From: CAVQXR01 sp963717955
GTDB lineage: Bacteria > Actinomycetota > Thermoleophilia > Gaiellales > Gaiellaceae
Assembly: GCA_963717955.1 (NCBI GenBank)
Contig: CAVQXR010000001.1
Span: forward strand, 310,001-374,000
DNA: 64,000 nt
Reading direction: 5' to 3'
Made by a program: the position numbers and the translations under genes. How positions within the stretch are numbered: the stretch's first letter is position 1; every line of letters begins with the position of its first letter. A model generated the notes under the pieces. That model searched no databases. It was not told the origin of the DNA and saw nothing but the letters and a program-made list of their open reading frames with translations. Positions 44,201 to 53,657 of the stretch are shown one piece after another.

Positions 44201-44272
44201 CGCGCCCCTCCTGTCGTCCGAGGAAGGGGCCCGGCCGCGCCGCCGGTGCACCGGGCCGCCTGAGCCTGTGCC

Positions 44273-44278
44273 TACAAT
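44273..44278 (+). promoter_or_regulatory. -10 box before mreC
   Basis: TACAAT, 9 bases before the mreC GTG. It follows a GGCCCGG/CCGGGCC hairpin (44228-44257), so transcription may end after mreB and restart here. Confidence 0.5.
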
Positions 44279-44287
44279 CTCTGTTCC

Positions 44288-45202
44288 GTGCCCCGTCAAC
44301 GCACCGCACGGCTCCCGCGGCTGGGCCCGGTGACCCAGCCGTCCGTCCCGACCTCCCGAGCTCGAAGCGTCCTGGCTCGGCGGGTGGTCGTCGCTGCGCT
44401 GATCCTCGTCTCCCTGGCCCTGCTCACCGTGTATCTCCGCGAGGACGACGAGGGGTCCCTGCACGGCGCCCAGCGACTGGGCCTGGCCATCGTCCATCCC
44501 CTGCAGGTCGCCGGCGAGCGCATCTCGCGGCCGTTCCGGGACGCCTATGGCTACGTGTCCGACCTCGCCACGGACAAGGCCGATCGTGACACGCTCCAGG
44601 CGCGGGTCCTCGAGCTGGAGACCGCGGCGGCGCTGGCGCAGGCGGCGCTCGAGGAGAACGCCCGGCTCCGGGAGCTGCTCCAGCTCGTCGAGGGGCCGGC
44701 CTTCGCGGACTACGAGAAGATCGCCGCCAGGATCCTCGTGCAGCCGACCGGTCCGTTCGACCAGAAGGTCATCGTCGCAGCGGGCTCGGACTCGGGCGTG
44801 ACGTGGAACGCGCCCGTCGTCACGGCCGGCGGCGACCTGGTCGGCCTCGTCACGAACGTCACGGGCGACAGCTCACAGGTCACGCTGGTCACCGACCAGT
44901 CCCTCAACGTCTCGGCCGTCGTGCTCGGCTCCGGCGCGCGCGGCATCGTCTCGGCGACGCCGAACGGGTCGGCGCTCGTGCTCGACCGGGTCGAGAAGGA
45001 CGAGGTCGTTCGCGAGGCCAGCACCGTCGCCACCGCCGGCTGGCAGGTCGGGGAGCTGTCCTCCCTCTACCCGCCCTGGATCCGGATCGGAACGGTGACC
45101 CGCGTCGGTCAGCGGGACATCGATCTCTTCAAGCAGATCCAGGTCGAGCCGGCGGTCGACTTCGACGATCTGTCCGAGGTGGTGATCCTCGTCCACCGAT
45201 GA
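44288..45202 (+). CDS. mreC: Rod-shape-determining protein MreC
   Basis: Membrane-anchored organiser of the elongasome, 304 residues. One N-terminal membrane span (VVVAALILVSLALLTVYL) is followed by a coiled coil (about 95-130; LQARVLELETAAALAQAALEENARLREL) and the MreC beta-barrel domains (VTAGGDLVGLVTNVTGDSSQVTLVTD). GTG at 44288 is taken as the start, close behind TACAAT. It overlaps mreD by ATGA and works with MreB, MreD and PBP2. Confidence 0.95.
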   Translation: MPRQRTARLPRLGPVTQPSVPTSRARSVLARRVVVAALILVSLALLTVYLREDDEGSLHGAQRLGLAIVHPLQVAGERISRPFRDAYGYVSDLATDKADRDTLQARVLELETAAALAQAALEENARLRELLQLVEGPAFADYEKIAARILVQPTGPFDQKVIVAAGSDSGVTWNAPVVTAGGDLVGLVTNVTGDSSQVTLVTDQSLNVSAVVLGSGARGIVSATPNGSALVLDRVEKDEVVREASTVATAGWQVGELSSLYPPWIRIGTVTRVGQRDIDLFKQIQVEPAVDFDDLSEVVILVHR

Positions 45203-45726
45203 CCGTCGACGTCGTCAAGGCGGCGGTGGTCGTCACGCTCGCGGCCCTGCTCCAAGTCGTCTTCGTGAACGCGTTCGAGCTGGTCGAGGGCCGGGCCGAC
45301 CTCGCAGTGGTCGTGCTCGTCTCGCTCGCCCTGCTGCGTGGACCGGTCTTCGGCGCGGTGGCGGGCTTCTGGACGGGCCTGCTGATCGACGTGTCCACGC
45401 TCGGCACGCTCGGGCTCACCTCGCTGCTGCTCACGATCGCCGGGTACGCGGCCGGACGGATCGGCGATGCGACCTCCGACCACGAGCATCAGAAGGCACG
45501 GATCCTGATCGCGACCGCTCTCGTGACGGTCGGCGTCGGTATCGCCGAGCTCGTCGTCCATCTCCTGCTCGGCGGCTCGGCCTCGGTCGATGCCGTTCTC
45601 GCGCGAGTCGTGCTCCCGACGGTCGCCCTCAACGTCGTGCTGGCATTCCCGACGTACTGGGCCCTGCGCAGGCTGTTCCCGCCGCCGTCGCGCCGTCAGC
45701 GTGTCCGGGAGGTGGCCGTTGTCTAG
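45199..45726 (+). CDS. mreD: Rod-shape-determining protein MreD
   Basis: Integral membrane partner of MreC, 175 residues, five or six membrane segments with AGFWTGLLIDVSTLGTLGLT as the family's central conserved stretch. ATG is coupled to the mreC stop. The 3' end overlaps the mrdA start by 8 bases, so the whole operon is tightly packed. Confidence 0.92.
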   Translation: MTVDVVKAAVVVTLAALLQVVFVNAFELVEGRADLAVVVLVSLALLRGPVFGAVAGFWTGLLIDVSTLGTLGLTSLLLTIAGYAAGRIGDATSDHEHQKARILIATALVTVGVGIAELVVHLLLGGSASVDAVLARVVLPTVALNVVLAFPTYWALRRLFPPPSRRQRVREVAVV

Positions 45727-47704
45727 CGGCGCGTTCCTCCCACGGGATCCGCGCGTCGAGGAGCCGTATCGTCTCACGCCGCGAATCGCGATCCGGATCG
45801 CGATCCTCGGCGTCGTCGCGGTCGTGCTCTTCGGGGTGCTCTTCTTCCGGCTCTGGGCGCTCCAGGTCATCTCCGGGGAGGAGTACCTCGAGAGCGCCCG
45901 CGACAATCAGGTGAGGACGTTCAGGATCGAGGCCCCGCGGGGCACGATCGTCGACCGCACCGGGAAGCCCCTCGTCACGAACGTCTCGGGGACCATCGTG
46001 CAGCTCTGGCCGGCCTACGTTCCCGAAGGAGAGCTCGACGTCGTCGTCGCCAGGCTGTCCGAGCTGCTCGAGGTGCCGCGCGGCCAGCTCGCGCGGTCGG
46101 CCGAAGCGAAGCTCGACGACCCGCTGACACCGGTCGTCGTGAAGACGAGCGTCGCCGACCCGAAGGCCGACTACCTCCTCGAGCACCTCTCGGAGTTCCC
46201 CGGCGTCCGGATCGATCAGACCCAGCTTCGCCACTACGATCTCGGGTCGATCTCCGCGCAGATGCTCGGCTATGTCGGCGAGGTCAGCGAGCAGCAGCTG
46301 AAGGAGCTCGGACCGGCGTATCGGGGTGGCGACCGTATCGGCCAGGCGGGGGTCGAGCGCGCGTACGACACGCTGCTACGAGGTGAGCCCGGCACCGGCC
46401 AGGTGACCGTCGACGCCCAGGGGAAGTTCACGAGCACCCCGCAGCCGAGTCGGCTGCCCCGACCGGGTTACACCGTGCGCCTGACGATCGACGTCGATCT
46501 CCAGGCCGCCGCCGAAGACGCGCTCCGCTACGGGATCGATCTCGCCCGCAGCAATGGAAGCTGGGCGGCGTTCGGGGGAGCGCTCGTCGCGATGGACCCG
46601 CGGAACGGCGAGATCCTCGCGCTCGCCTCGTCGCCGACCTACGACCCGGCAATGTTCGCCGGACGGCTCGACGAGACGCAATGGAAGACGCTCCAGCGGC
46701 CCGGCGCCAACTTCCCGCTCCAGAATCGCGCCACGGACGGCCTGTACCCGCCGGGCTCGACCTTCAAGCCGGTCACCGCGCTCGCGGCGATGGAGCAGGG
46801 CATGCTCGATGCGAACGAGGTCATCCAGTGCGAGCCCGAGCGGATCATCGACGGTCAGAAGTTCCGCAACTGGGACCCGTACGTCAACGAGCCGATGGAC
46901 CTCCACACGGCGCTCGCGCGCTCCTGCGACACGTTCTTCTACGAGCTCGGGCTGCGCTTCTACCGAGCGGAGGGCAGCCCGCTCCAGGCGTGGACCCGCC
47001 GGCTCGGGTTCGGACAGCGCACCGGAATCGACGTCCCCGACAACCAGGGCCTCGTCCCCACGCCCGCCTGGCGCCGTCAGCGCTATTCGAGACCGGTCGA
47101 CCGTCTGTGGAAGAGCGGCAACTCCGTTCAGCTCGCGATCGGGCAGGGCGAGCTGCAGGTGACACCGCTCCAGATGACGCGGTTCTACGCCCTGATCGCG
47201 AACGGCGGCAAGCTCGTCGAGCCGCATGTCGTCAAGCAGGTCGAGCAGCCGCGCGGCTCGGACGAGCAGACGCCCGTGATCCTGCGGACGTTCGGCGGCA
47301 AGCCGGCCAGGGACGTCGGCCTCCATTCGGAGAACGTCGGCCTGATCCAGGCTGCGCTCTGGGATGCCACGCACAAGAGCTACGGCACGTCGTTCACGGT
47401 GTTCAGCGGCTACCCGGTCCAGATTGCGGGCAAGACGGGCACGGCCGAGCAGTACCGTCAGTTCCCGCGGGGATACCCCGGGTACGAGGGCGGCATCTAC
47501 AACCACCTGCAGGACCAGTCCTGGTGGTGCGGCTACGGGCCAACGGACGACGATCCCCGGTACGCGAGCCGCCCGCTCGTCGTCTGCGCCGTGATCGAGA
47601 ACGGCGGTCACGGCGGTGAGGTCGCGGCGCCCGTGGCGCTGAAGGTGTTCGAGGAGTGGTGGGGGGTACCGTCCCCGCCGTTCGAGCTTCGGGCGTCCGA
47701 CTGA
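45719..47704 (+). CDS. mrdA: Penicillin-binding protein 2 (elongasome transpeptidase)
   Basis: Class B PBP that cross-links lateral-wall peptidoglycan; 661 residues. Single N-terminal span (ILGVVAVVLFGVLFFRLWAL), dimerisation domain with RGTIVDRTGKPL, then the transpeptidase: SxxK with S347 (GSTFKPV), SxN-type ARSCDTFFYELG and KTGT (AGKTGTAEQ). TTG at 45719 is chosen because GGGAGG lies just upstream and no other start fits the family N-terminus. Partners with RodA, whose gene follows with a 1-base overlap. Confidence 0.95.
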   Translation: MSSGAFLPRDPRVEEPYRLTPRIAIRIAILGVVAVVLFGVLFFRLWALQVISGEEYLESARDNQVRTFRIEAPRGTIVDRTGKPLVTNVSGTIVQLWPAYVPEGELDVVVARLSELLEVPRGQLARSAEAKLDDPLTPVVVKTSVADPKADYLLEHLSEFPGVRIDQTQLRHYDLGSISAQMLGYVGEVSEQQLKELGPAYRGGDRIGQAGVERAYDTLLRGEPGTGQVTVDAQGKFTSTPQPSRLPRPGYTVRLTIDVDLQAAAEDALRYGIDLARSNGSWAAFGGALVAMDPRNGEILALASSPTYDPAMFAGRLDETQWKTLQRPGANFPLQNRATDGLYPPGSTFKPVTALAAMEQGMLDANEVIQCEPERIIDGQKFRNWDPYVNEPMDLHTALARSCDTFFYELGLRFYRAEGSPLQAWTRRLGFGQRTGIDVPDNQGLVPTPAWRRQRYSRPVDRLWKSGNSVQLAIGQGELQVTPLQMTRFYALIANGGKLVEPHVVKQVEQPRGSDEQTPVILRTFGGKPARDVGLHSENVGLIQAALWDATHKSYGTSFTVFSGYPVQIAGKTGTAEQYRQFPRGYPGYEGGIYNHLQDQSWWCGYGPTDDDPRYASRPLVVCAVIENGGHGGEVAAPVALKVFEEWWGVPSPPFELRASD

Positions 47705-48891
47705 TGGCGATCCAGCCGACCATCTACCGCACGGGCACGCCGGAAGGCAGACGCGGGATCGGCGCGCACGCGGGGGAGACCCTGCGCCAGCTCGACTACC
47801 TGCTCATCGCGGCCGTGGCGGCGCTCGTCGCGTTCGGGCTCTGGACGGTGCAGTCCGTCACCGCGGACGACTTGCCCGGCGACCCGGGCTCGTTCGTCCG
47901 CAAGCAGGCGATCTTCGCCGTCCTCGGCGTGGGAGCGTTCGTCCTCATGACCCTTCTCGACCCCGAGCGCCTCCGGCGGGCCCGCCACGTCCTGTTCGCG
48001 CTCGCGCTCGCGTTGATGGTGGTCGTCCTTCTCGTCGGCTCGGACATCCGTGGGTCGAAGCGCTGGATCGATCTCTCGTTCTTCCAGCTGCAGCCCTCGG
48101 AGCTCGGAAAGATCTGCCTGATCGTGTTCGTGGCCGGGTTCCTCGCGTCCCGCGCGCGGGCGCTCGAATCGTGGCGTGTCGTGCTCGGGGTGATGGGGAT
48201 CGCCGCCGTGCCGACGCTGCTCGTCTTCATCGAGCCTGACTTCGGCACCGCGCTCGTCTACGTGTTCGCCGCGTTCGGAGCGCTGTTCTTCGCCGGCGTC
48301 CGTTGGCAGCATCTCGGCGCGCTCGCGGTCCTCGGGATCGTCGTGGCCTTGCTGGCCGTCTGGATCCTGCCCTCGGCCGGGATCGACGTGCTGAAGCCGT
48401 ACCAGGTCGACCGGCTCGTCGGTTTCATCGATCCGCAGGCCGACCCGAGCGGCACGACCTACAACATCAACCAGGCCATCACCGCGGTCGGCGCCGGTGG
48501 GATCGACGGGCGGGGGATCACGGGCGCGAGCCAGACCCGCCTCGACTACCTGCCCGAGCATCACACGGACTTCATCTTCGCGTCGCTGGCCGAGCAGCGA
48601 GGGTTTCTCGGAGCCGCGATCCTGCTGCTGCTCTACGCGATCGTCATCTGGCGAGGCATGCGCATCGTCGCCGGGGCCGGCACCGTGTTCGAAGCGACGG
48701 CCGCCGGCGCGATCGTCGCCACGTTCCTGTTCCAGGTCTTTCTGAACATCGGCATGAACATCGGTATTGCTCCGATCACGGGGATCACGCTGCCGTTCGT
48801 CAGCTACGGCGGCAGCTCGATGATCGTCTCGCTCGCGATGATCGGCATGCTGGAGGCGGTCCACGTCCGCGCGCAAACGGGACGCCGATGA
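47704..48891 (+). CDS. rodA: RodA, peptidoglycan glycosyltransferase (SEDS family)
   Basis: SEDS glycan polymerase of the elongasome, 395 residues, about ten membrane segments. Typical blocks: GSKRWIDLSFFQLQPSELGKI, EPDFGTALVYVFAAFGALFFAG (with the catalytic Asp region), LDYLPEHHTDFIFASLAEQRG and the C-terminal GITLPFVSYGGSSMIVSL. ATG shares its A with the mrdA TGA, and the stop overlaps the next gene by ATGA. Confidence 0.95.
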   Translation: MAIQPTIYRTGTPEGRRGIGAHAGETLRQLDYLLIAAVAALVAFGLWTVQSVTADDLPGDPGSFVRKQAIFAVLGVGAFVLMTLLDPERLRRARHVLFALALALMVVVLLVGSDIRGSKRWIDLSFFQLQPSELGKICLIVFVAGFLASRARALESWRVVLGVMGIAAVPTLLVFIEPDFGTALVYVFAAFGALFFAGVRWQHLGALAVLGIVVALLAVWILPSAGIDVLKPYQVDRLVGFIDPQADPSGTTYNINQAITAVGAGGIDGRGITGASQTRLDYLPEHHTDFIFASLAEQRGFLGAAILLLLYAIVIWRGMRIVAGAGTVFEATAAGAIVATFLFQVFLNIGMNIGIAPITGITLPFVSYGGSSMIVSLAMIGMLEAVHVRAQTGRR

Positions 48892-49718
48892 CGAAGCGTG
48901 CCCCGGCGATCACCGCCGTCGGGCGCGCCGTGCCCGGCGTCGTCTCGGAGCACCGGCGGGCCGAATCGGGCGTGCGACCGCTGATCGTCTCCGGGCCACC
49001 GCCGCTCGCGGCGGAGCTTCGCGCGGCGCTCACGGAGGGCGGCGACGAGACGCTCGTCGGGACGGTGGGCATCCTCGACCTCGGGCGCCCGGAGATCGCG
49101 CTCGGGGCGGCATTCGTCTACGTGATCCGGCATGCGGCCACGCCCGGCGACGAGCGTGCCCTCCGGCGTGCCGAGCGTGCGGGCCTCCCCCTGGTCGCGC
49201 TCGTGCTCCGGCCCGAGGACGGAATCGCCCCGATCCTCCCGTACGTGCTGGCGACGGACGTCGTGACCGCCGAGACGATCGACGGGGCCGCCGTCGCCCG
49301 GCTCGCCTCCCGCATCGCCGCGAGGGCGCCCGACCAGGCCTGGGTCCTGGCCCACGAGCTTCCCGTGCTGCGCAGGGCGGCGGAGCGTCGCCTGGTGAAC
49401 GGCGCCGCCCGGAGCCATGCGTTCTTGGCGGCGGCACCCCCCTTGCTCGAGCCGTCGATCGTCCCGCTCACGCTCGGCGAGCTCCGGATGCTGATGCGCT
49501 TGCTCGTGGCGCACGGCGACGACCGACCGGCCGGGCCTGCCCTGTTCGGAGCGGTCGCGGCCTGCCTGGGCACCGGGCTCGCGTGCCGCGCGCTGGCTCG
49601 CCGCCTGAGGCGGCGGGCGCCGCTTCCGGCCTCCGTCGTCGACGCCGCCGTCGCCTACGGAGGAACGCGGGCGCTCGCGGCGCTCGCCACGCGCCTGCCG
49701 AGGGCCCTGGGCCGGTGA
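48888..49718 (+). CDS. DUF697-like protein at the end of the elongasome operon
   Basis: 276 residues. The first 160 residues look like a response-regulator- or GTPase-like alpha/beta region (VGTVGILDLGRPEIALGAAFVYVIR, LVALVLRPEDGIAPILPYVLATDVV) without an intact P-loop. The C-terminal part (PLTLGELRMLMRLLVAHG, then CRALARRLRRRAPLPASVVDAAVAYGGTRALAALA) resembles DUF697, which in other proteins follows a GTPase domain. Coupled to rodA by ATGA. It may be a degenerate GTPase tied to envelope growth; that is inference. Confidence 0.7.
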   Translation: MTKRAPAITAVGRAVPGVVSEHRRAESGVRPLIVSGPPPLAAELRAALTEGGDETLVGTVGILDLGRPEIALGAAFVYVIRHAATPGDERALRRAERAGLPLVALVLRPEDGIAPILPYVLATDVVTAETIDGAAVARLASRIAARAPDQAWVLAHELPVLRRAAERRLVNGAARSHAFLAAAPPLLEPSIVPLTLGELRMLMRLLVAHGDDRPAGPALFGAVAACLGTGLACRALARRLRRRAPLPASVVDAAVAYGGTRALAALATRLPRALGR

Positions 49719-49880
49719 CCCCGGTTGGTAGGCTTGTCGAGACCGAGGGTACCGGCCCGGATCGGGCGAGCGGGATCTCGGCAAGGAGCAAATCCGTGAC
49801 AACCCAAGACGCCATCGCAGCAGGGGAGCTCGTGCACACGGCTTTCCACCTCCCCGCGCGCGGCGCAGTAGGAGGAGTGC

Positions 49881-52800
49881 GTGCGTTCGTGGTTTCGCCG
49901 CAAGCTCGCAGACGGGGACGAGGCGCCGGAGCAGGCAGCCGCCCCACCGCCCGAGAAAACGCAAGAGGAGCCGCCGCCGCCGGCTGACGACGGATCCCGG
50001 CCTGCCCGGCGCCCGGCCCGGAGCCGGAAGCCCTCGGCGGCCAGCGCGGAGGCGGAGAAACGCGAGGAGTCCCCGGCACAGCCTCCTCGCCAGCGTGAGC
50101 GACGACGGCGAAGTGAGACGCCGCGACGTTCCACGCTCCCGCCCGTCCGCAAGGAGATGCTCGTCTCGATCGAGGTCGGCGAGCAGCGTGTCGCGGTGCT
50201 CGAGGACGGGCAGCCGGTCGAGGTGTACCTCGAGCGGCCGGGACGGCGGTCGATCGCCGGAAACATCTACAAGGGCGTCGTCGACAACGTCCTCCCGGGC
50301 ATGGAGGCGTCGTTCATCGACATCGGCCTCGAGAAGGACGGGTTCCTCTACGTCGACGAGATCGTCGTTCCGGAGCTCGAGGGGAAGCAGCGCCACGGGC
50401 GCAAGATCCAGGAGCTGATCTCGCGTGGACAGGAGCTGCTCGTGCAGGCCGTGAAGGACCCGATGGGCACCAAGGGGGCCCGACTGACGACCGAGGTCTC
50501 GCTGCCCGGGCGCTTCCTCGTCTACACCCCGTTCGGGGACGGCATCGGCGTTTCGCGGCGGCTCGAGGACGAGGAGCGCGAGCGGCTGAAGGCGATCTGC
50601 AAGACCCTCGAGCTTCCCGACGGCGGCATCATCGTCCGGACGGCAGCCGAAGGGGCGAGCGAGGCGGAGCTCGCGGGCGACCTCGCATTCCTCCAGAGGC
50701 TCTGGGCCACGATCCAGACGCGGGCGACCCGATCGCCTGCTCCTTCGCTCGTCTATCGCGAGGCCGAGCTTCCGCTCCGCGTCGTCCGCGACCTGTTCAC
50801 GCGCGAGTTCGAGCACCTGACGATCGACCACCAGCCGACCCACGGGCGGATCGTCAGCTACCTCAATCGAACGTCGCCCGAGCTCGCCGACAAGGTGGAG
50901 TGGTACCGGGGCGCGGAGCCCGTGATGGAGCGGTTCGGCGTCGAGGCGGCGGTCCGCTCGACGCTGTCACGTCGAGTCGACCTTCCGTCGGGGGGATACC
51001 TCGTCTTCGACTACGCGGAGGCGTTCACCGTCATCGACGTGAACACCGGCCGCTTCGTCGGCGCGCGAGGGAAGGGCTCCGGAGCCCGCCTCGAGGACAC
51101 GATCACGAAGAACAACCTCGAGGCGACGAAGGAGATCGTGCGCCAGCTTCGCCTTCGCGACATCGGCGGGATCATCGTCATCGACTTCATCGACATGGCG
51201 AATCCGAAGAACCGCCACGAGGTCGAGGAGGCCCTGAAGCGCGAGTTCGAGCGCGACCGGACGAAGACGTACGTCGTCGAGATCTCGCCGCTCGGGCTCG
51301 TGGAGATGACCCGCCAGAACGTCACCGACGGCCCCCGGGAGATCCTGACGACCCGCTGCCCGATCTGCGAGGGCAACGGGATCGTCGTCTCCGACGAGAC
51401 GTACGCCGTCGAGGCCGAACGCCGCCTGCGCCAGATGACGGCCGCGTCGAAGGCGCCCGCGTTCCTCGTCGAGCTTCCTTCCCGGGTCGCGGGCATCCTG
51501 ATCGGCCCGGCCGGGGCGAGGCTCGCCGAGCTCGAGCGGGCCACCGGCCGCATGTTCGCGTTCGAGACCTCCGACGACCTCCCGCTCGACCACGTCGCCG
51601 TGCTGGTGGAGGGATCGGTCGACGAGATCGAGCCGCAGGCGCTGCCCGTGGTCGCCGGGCAGGAGCTTCGGGTGCTGCTCGAGGAGGCAAACCTGCACGC
51701 CCCCGAGGATGCGATCGCGCGGATCGACGGCTACGTCGTCAGCGTCGCAGGTGCAGCGGGCAAGGTCGGCAAGCGCGTGTCGATCCGGATCGAACGGGCG
51801 ACCCGGACGGCCGCGTACGCGGTGTTGGCGGGCGCGGCGCCCGCGGCAGAGGCGCCGGTCGAGGCCGGTGTCCTGGCCGAGGAGGACGAGGCGGCCGCCC
51901 CGGCAAAGCCGCGGGCGCGGCGGACCGCGCAGCGCAGGGCTCCGAAGCCCGCCGAGGTTGCGCCGGAGCCGGAGGCCGCCGTCGAGGCCGCGAGCGTCCC
52001 CGCCAAGCCTCGTGCGAGGCGGACCGCCAGGCCCAAGGCTCCGGCGCCGGCCGAGGCGGCTCCGAGTGCCGAGGCCGCGAAAGGCGAAGACGCCCCCGCG
52101 AAGCCGCGTGCGAAACGGACCGGCCAGCGCAAGGCTCAGACAGGCACCGCGACCACGGCGGCGGAAGAGGCGACGACCGTCGAGCCGGCTGACGGCGTGG
52201 CGGAAAGCGCCGGTGAGGACGGCGAGGTCGTGAAGAAGAAGACGCGCCGGGGATCGCGCGGCGGCCGCGGCCGGAAGAAGCCCGTCGAGGAGGGCAAGGC
52301 CGAGGTCGAGGGGGCGGAGGCGGCGGATGCCGTCGAGCCCGTCGCCGGTGAGCCCGAGCTCGGATCCGTGGGTCCGGCCGAGCCGGAAGCCGCCGCGGCC
52401 GGGGAGGAGGCGGACGGGGACGAGAGGCCCAAGCGTCGCACGCGCCGCGGCTCCCGGGGCGGACGCGGCCGCAAGAAGCCGGCGTCGGCCACGGGCGAAG
52501 AGACGGTGGTGGAGCCGGCCGGCACGGCGGGCTCGGAGGTGGACGGGGCGCCGCCCGCGGTGGCCGTCGACGCGGGCGAGCCCGAGTCGGGCGCGGCCGT
52601 CGACGGCGCCGACGGCGCCCCGCGGAAGCGCACGCGCCGGGGGTCACGAGGTGGTCGGGGGCGGCGGCGCCCGCCCTCCGGCGACGGCGCTCCGGCCGAG
52701 GTGAACGGCTCCCCGTTGGAGGGGCTGGAGGAACCGGCTCCGGCGAGCGGTGAGACTCCATCCGGGGCCGCAGCACCGGACACGGTCGTCCGCCGCGGGC

Positions 52801-52901
52801 CGCGGGCGAGGAGCGGTGCGGCGCGCGACGGCAGTGCGGCGGGGCCGCCCGCGGCCGTGCTGCCCTCCGTCGAGGCGTCCGTGCCGCCCGGAATCCCGTA
52901 G
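49881..52901 (+). CDS. rne: Ribonuclease E/G with long basic repetitive C-terminal tail
   Basis: Endoribonuclease for RNA turnover and rRNA/tRNA maturation, 1006 residues. Residues 1-90 are charged and disordered. The S1 domain begins near 95 (GNIYKGVVDNVLPGMEASFIDIG). The DNase-I-like catalytic part has metal aspartates in VIDVNTGRFVG and IIVIDFIDM, and the zinc-link C493-PI-C496. From about residue 650 the tail is Ala/Pro/Glu-rich with three KPRARRT-type and three RRGSRGGRGRKKP-type modules, likely RNA- or protein-binding. GTG at 49881 has AGGAGGAG upstream; TAGGCT at 49729 implies a 140-base leader, which could be regulatory. Next comes rplU, as in many bacteria. Confidence 0.94.
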   Translation: MRSWFRRKLADGDEAPEQAAAPPPEKTQEEPPPPADDGSRPARRPARSRKPSAASAEAEKREESPAQPPRQRERRRRSETPRRSTLPPVRKEMLVSIEVGEQRVAVLEDGQPVEVYLERPGRRSIAGNIYKGVVDNVLPGMEASFIDIGLEKDGFLYVDEIVVPELEGKQRHGRKIQELISRGQELLVQAVKDPMGTKGARLTTEVSLPGRFLVYTPFGDGIGVSRRLEDEERERLKAICKTLELPDGGIIVRTAAEGASEAELAGDLAFLQRLWATIQTRATRSPAPSLVYREAELPLRVVRDLFTREFEHLTIDHQPTHGRIVSYLNRTSPELADKVEWYRGAEPVMERFGVEAAVRSTLSRRVDLPSGGYLVFDYAEAFTVIDVNTGRFVGARGKGSGARLEDTITKNNLEATKEIVRQLRLRDIGGIIVIDFIDMANPKNRHEVEEALKREFERDRTKTYVVEISPLGLVEMTRQNVTDGPREILTTRCPICEGNGIVVSDETYAVEAERRLRQMTAASKAPAFLVELPSRVAGILIGPAGARLAELERATGRMFAFETSDDLPLDHVAVLVEGSVDEIEPQALPVVAGQELRVLLEEANLHAPEDAIARIDGYVVSVAGAAGKVGKRVSIRIERATRTAAYAVLAGAAPAAEAPVEAGVLAEEDEAAAPAKPRARRTAQRRAPKPAEVAPEPEAAVEAASVPAKPRARRTARPKAPAPAEAAPSAEAAKGEDAPAKPRAKRTGQRKAQTGTATTAAEEATTVEPADGVAESAGEDGEVVKKKTRRGSRGGRGRKKPVEEGKAEVEGAEAADAVEPVAGEPELGSVGPAEPEAAAAGEEADGDERPKRRTRRGSRGGRGRKKPASATGEETVVEPAGTAGSEVDGAPPAVAVDAGEPESGAAVDGADGAPRKRTRRGSRGGRGRRRPPSGDGAPAEVNGSPLEGLEEPAPASGETPSGAAAPDTVVRRGPRARSGAARDGSAAGPPAAVLPSVEASVPPGIP

Positions 52902-52952
52902 CAGGACGTTGCTGGGCGAGGACTCGCCGTTGCCGAACAGGTCCGCTCTGGC

Positions 52953-52958
52953 TACAAT
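52953..52958 (+). promoter_or_regulatory. -10 box of the rplU-rpmA operon
   Basis: TACAAT, about 52 bases before the rplU ATG. Transcription would start near 52966 and leave a 45-base leader. Confidence 0.5.
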
Positions 52959-53010
52959 GCGCACGTCGTGGCGGGCCCGGGGCCCGCTCGTCGTCCGTCT
53001 GGAGCAGAAC

Positions 53011-53385
53011 ATGGGGTACGCGATCATCAGGGTCGGAGGCAAGCAGCACACGGTCCGCGAGGGCGAGTGGCTCCTCGTCGACCGGCTTCCCTACGAGGAA
53101 GGATCGACCTTTCATCCGGATGTCCTGCTCGTCGGCGGCGACGGCGACACGTTGCTGGGTGACGGGCTCGCCGGCCGTCAGGTGACCGCCCGCGTCACGG
53201 ATCACGTGCTCGGGAAGAAGATCATCGTCGGCAAGCACAAGCAGCGCACCGGGTACCGGCGCCGCAACGGCTTCCGCGCCCGCCTCTCGCGGATCGAGAT
53301 CGAATCGATCGGGGCTGCAAAGGCTGCGCGCGCGCCGCGCAAGAAGGCAGCGGCCGCGGGGCCGCCGGCCGAGGCGAAGGAGTAG
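53011..53385 (+). CDS. rplU: 50S ribosomal protein L21
   Basis: Binds 23S rRNA in the large subunit. 124 residues: the core MGYAIIRVGGKQHTVREGEW to GHRQ-like KHKQRTGYRRRNGFRARLSRIEI is normal. An added Ala/Lys-rich tail of about 25 residues (AAKAARAPRKKAAAAG) extends beyond the usual end. ATG at 53011 with GGAG upstream; rpmA follows after three bases. Confidence 0.97.
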   Translation: MGYAIIRVGGKQHTVREGEWLLVDRLPYEEGSTFHPDVLLVGGDGDTLLGDGLAGRQVTARVTDHVLGKKIIVGKHKQRTGYRRRNGFRARLSRIEIESIGAAKAARAPRKKAAAAGPPAEAKE

Positions 53386-53388
53386 GAG

Positions 53389-53634
53389 ATGGCACACAAG
53401 AAGGGCCTCGGCTCGTCGAGGAACGGCCGTGACTCGGCAGCACAACGCCTCGGGGTGAAGATCTTCGCCGGCCAGGACGTGAAGGCCGGCATGATCATCG
53501 TGCGACAGCGCGGCACGAGGTTCCGCCCGGGGCCGGGCGCAGCCCTCGGTCGTGACGACACGATCTTCGCGCTGCGCGCCGGCACGGTCGCGTTCCGGTC
53601 GAGCGGCGATCGCCGCACGATCTCGGTCGACTGA
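53389..53634 (+). CDS. rpmA: 50S ribosomal protein L27
   Basis: 81 residues; the N-terminus MAHKKGLGSSRNGRDSAAQR is the standard L27 start that reaches the peptidyl transferase centre, followed by GVKIFAGQDVKAGMIIVRQRG and FRPGPGAALGRDDTIFAL. No N-terminal cleavage extension of the Firmicutes type. Three bases after rplU, 23 before obgE. Confidence 0.97.
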   Translation: MAHKKGLGSSRNGRDSAAQRLGVKIFAGQDVKAGMIIVRQRGTRFRPGPGAALGRDDTIFALRAGTVAFRSSGDRRTISVD

Positions 53635-53657
53635 CCGGGCCGGCGGCCCGACCCGCC

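Noticed and set aside
49796..49990. Possible small gene in the rne leader starting at a GTG
   Set aside because: Codon third positions are not biased and the frame runs out of phase into rne.
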